Part shown: piece after piece, positions 62,781 through 64,000 of the stretch | How positions within the stretch are numbered: the first letter of the stretch is position 1 | Layout: each line of letters begins with the position of its first letter | DNA from: Sphaerosporella brunnea | Lineage: Eukaryota; Ascomycota; Pezizomycetes; Pezizales; Pyronemataceae | Direction: 5' to 3' | DNA length: 64,000 bases | Assembly (NCBI GenBank): GCA_008704415.1 | Contig: VXIS01000006.1 | Location: forward strand, 186,001-250,000 | The notes under the pieces: generated by a model | Told to the model about the DNA's origin: nothing | What the model saw: only the letters and a program-made list of their open reading frames with translations | Databases searched by the model: none | Translations under genes and position numbers: made by a program

Positions 62781-64000
62781 CGTTGTCGGTGGTGTGGGGA
62801 TGTTGAGGCTGAAGTGTCGGGCTGGCGAGGGGAATTCTGGCGGCAGGGGTTCACGGGGCCCTGATGTTGTACCCGCTGCTGATCATCTCTGCGCACCCGG
62901 GGTGTGAAGGGTTAAAGCTTACCCGTGCTGGTGAGCACCAAACACGACGCGGAGATCGACTTACGGCGTGGACTACTCTGCCTGGCCGTTCGTTTTTCGC
63001 ACCGCGGGCCTGCGGTGCTCGGATCGTCCAGGCGAGGGTTCGGTGTAACTGCCATCGCCAACGTTTGGGTTACATGTGCCAGCGGCGCCACGTGGCGCGG
63101 CCACGCGCACGGATAGTTCAAGGCAAGGGTTGGGATCGCCCCAGACGCTACTCGAACCTGTACACGGGGCCGAATAGGGGGGGCTTGCAGATCCACGCAA
63201 CGACGCGCAGACGATGCGAAGCGTGGCGATGTTGATCAGCAGGAATCGTCGAAGCACGGTTCCTCGTCTGTGGATGTGTCCTGTCTGGGAGCAACGCACG
63301 GCGGGGCGAGGGCGGCGATACGGGATATCACGGCGTATGTGTGGTTGATCGAGTGTGGAATCCCGAGAGTGGTGCCCGACCGTGGTAAACGGCACGAGTG
63401 GCCTACAGTACCGTGAACGTCGCACGTGTGCATCGCACATGCTCCTGCCGGTATCTCTTTGTTCAGACAGAGAGTGTGGATACTCTCAGGGATCCGAGTG
63501 TGAACGGGTGTCACAGAGCGGAACGGGCGTATCTGGAGATGCACTGGCACTTTGCTCCGTGCCTTGCAATGAACACTTCTACAGTCGGTCGTAAAGGCTG
63601 CCCTATAGCTTCAACACGCTTTGGCTCTAGCTATACGCCCACGACCTCATCGGCTGTACCTTCGACCCGCTTTGGATCCAGCCGTGCGCTCCGCTCCTCC
63701 ACAGTGGCTCCATCTCTATCTTGGATCCAGTCCTACGCTCTACACTTTGACAGCGACTCCCACAATTCAACTTTCAGTCAACATGTGTAGGGTTGAAGGT
63801 AGAGTGATCGGGGGTGGTGCGAGTTGGGGTTTAGTATTTGGTACATCGGGCAGTTAGCCCCTAGTCCTTTAGACAACACCATCTACACCCAACCTACCTC
63901 CTACACCATGCGTCCGGTAAGGATCGCTGGTCCACCGCTGCGGGCAAGAATGACAGCTGACAACCCATCCGCCTAGACCAAGTGCGTCCGAAAGGACCCT
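62781..64000. other. No gene recognised
   Basis: One further GGCAAGGGTTGGG motif at 63121. Frames on both strands (for example 63236-63550 minus, 63398-63790 plus) have no recognisable domain; 63600-63760 contains a diverged repeat around CGCTTTGGATCCAG. Confidence 0.35.

Overview
This window looks like a gene-poor, transposon-rich segment of a filamentous fungal chromosome. The evidence is short spliceosomal introns (47, 54, 69 and 77 nt) with GT/AG ends, two or more with CTAAC- or CTGAC-like branch sites; a fungal Tad1-like non-LTR retrotransposon with an RNase H domain and C-terminal zinc knuckle; Fot/pogo-type, hAT-like, MULE-like and Tc1-like DNA transposon remains; and scattered short TTAGGG/CCCTAA runs. 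There are no operons or ribosome-binding sites, and most long open frames are chance frames in G+C-rich DNA. The species cannot be named from the sequence.

Layout. 1-8 kb: a degenerate pyrimidine-rich array, a tRNA-like repeat, two copies of a TIR element starting GTGATGGACAC, and a 149-bp satellite. 8.5-9.8 kb: an intact coiled-coil protein gene. 10.4-14.7 kb: a MULE-like miniature element, a second tRNA-like repeat, and a TA-flanked pogo-type transposon whose transposase is interrupted by a 5'-truncated LINE with an 18-bp target duplication. 15-21.4 kb: satellite-like blocks rich in CCAAGCTTGG, a 776-bp hAT-type MITE with an 8-bp duplication, a 131-bp LINE tail with a 12-bp duplication, an element with about 200-bp inverted ends, and a 40-bp tandem array.

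25-32 kb, all on the minus strand: an acidic repeat ORF, a two-exon coiled-coil gene, a two-exon gene resembling a ubiquitin-specific protease that lacks the catalytic cysteine, and a rearranged DDE transposase. 33-35 kb is a local segmental duplication. 35.6-46.4 kb is a dispersed local array in which one apparently intact 199-codon gene is accompanied by at least four decayed copies of itself or its flanks. 44.4 kb holds a long DNA hairpin. 41.5-51.7 kb has further copies of the GTGATGGACAC element. 53.5-55.0 kb holds a two-exon gene for a putative PD-(D/E)XK-like nuclear protein. 57-60.5 kb contains Ty3/gypsy, Tc1/mariner and pogo relics. A 70-residue two-exon microgene lies at 62.5-62.8 kb.

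The best-supported host genes are 8545-9798, 26430-27896, 30016-31523, 53519-54952 and the microgene at 62521-62780. They share no evident pathway. Most other content is decaying mobile DNA. All functional calls are from visual reading of motifs; no homology search was run.
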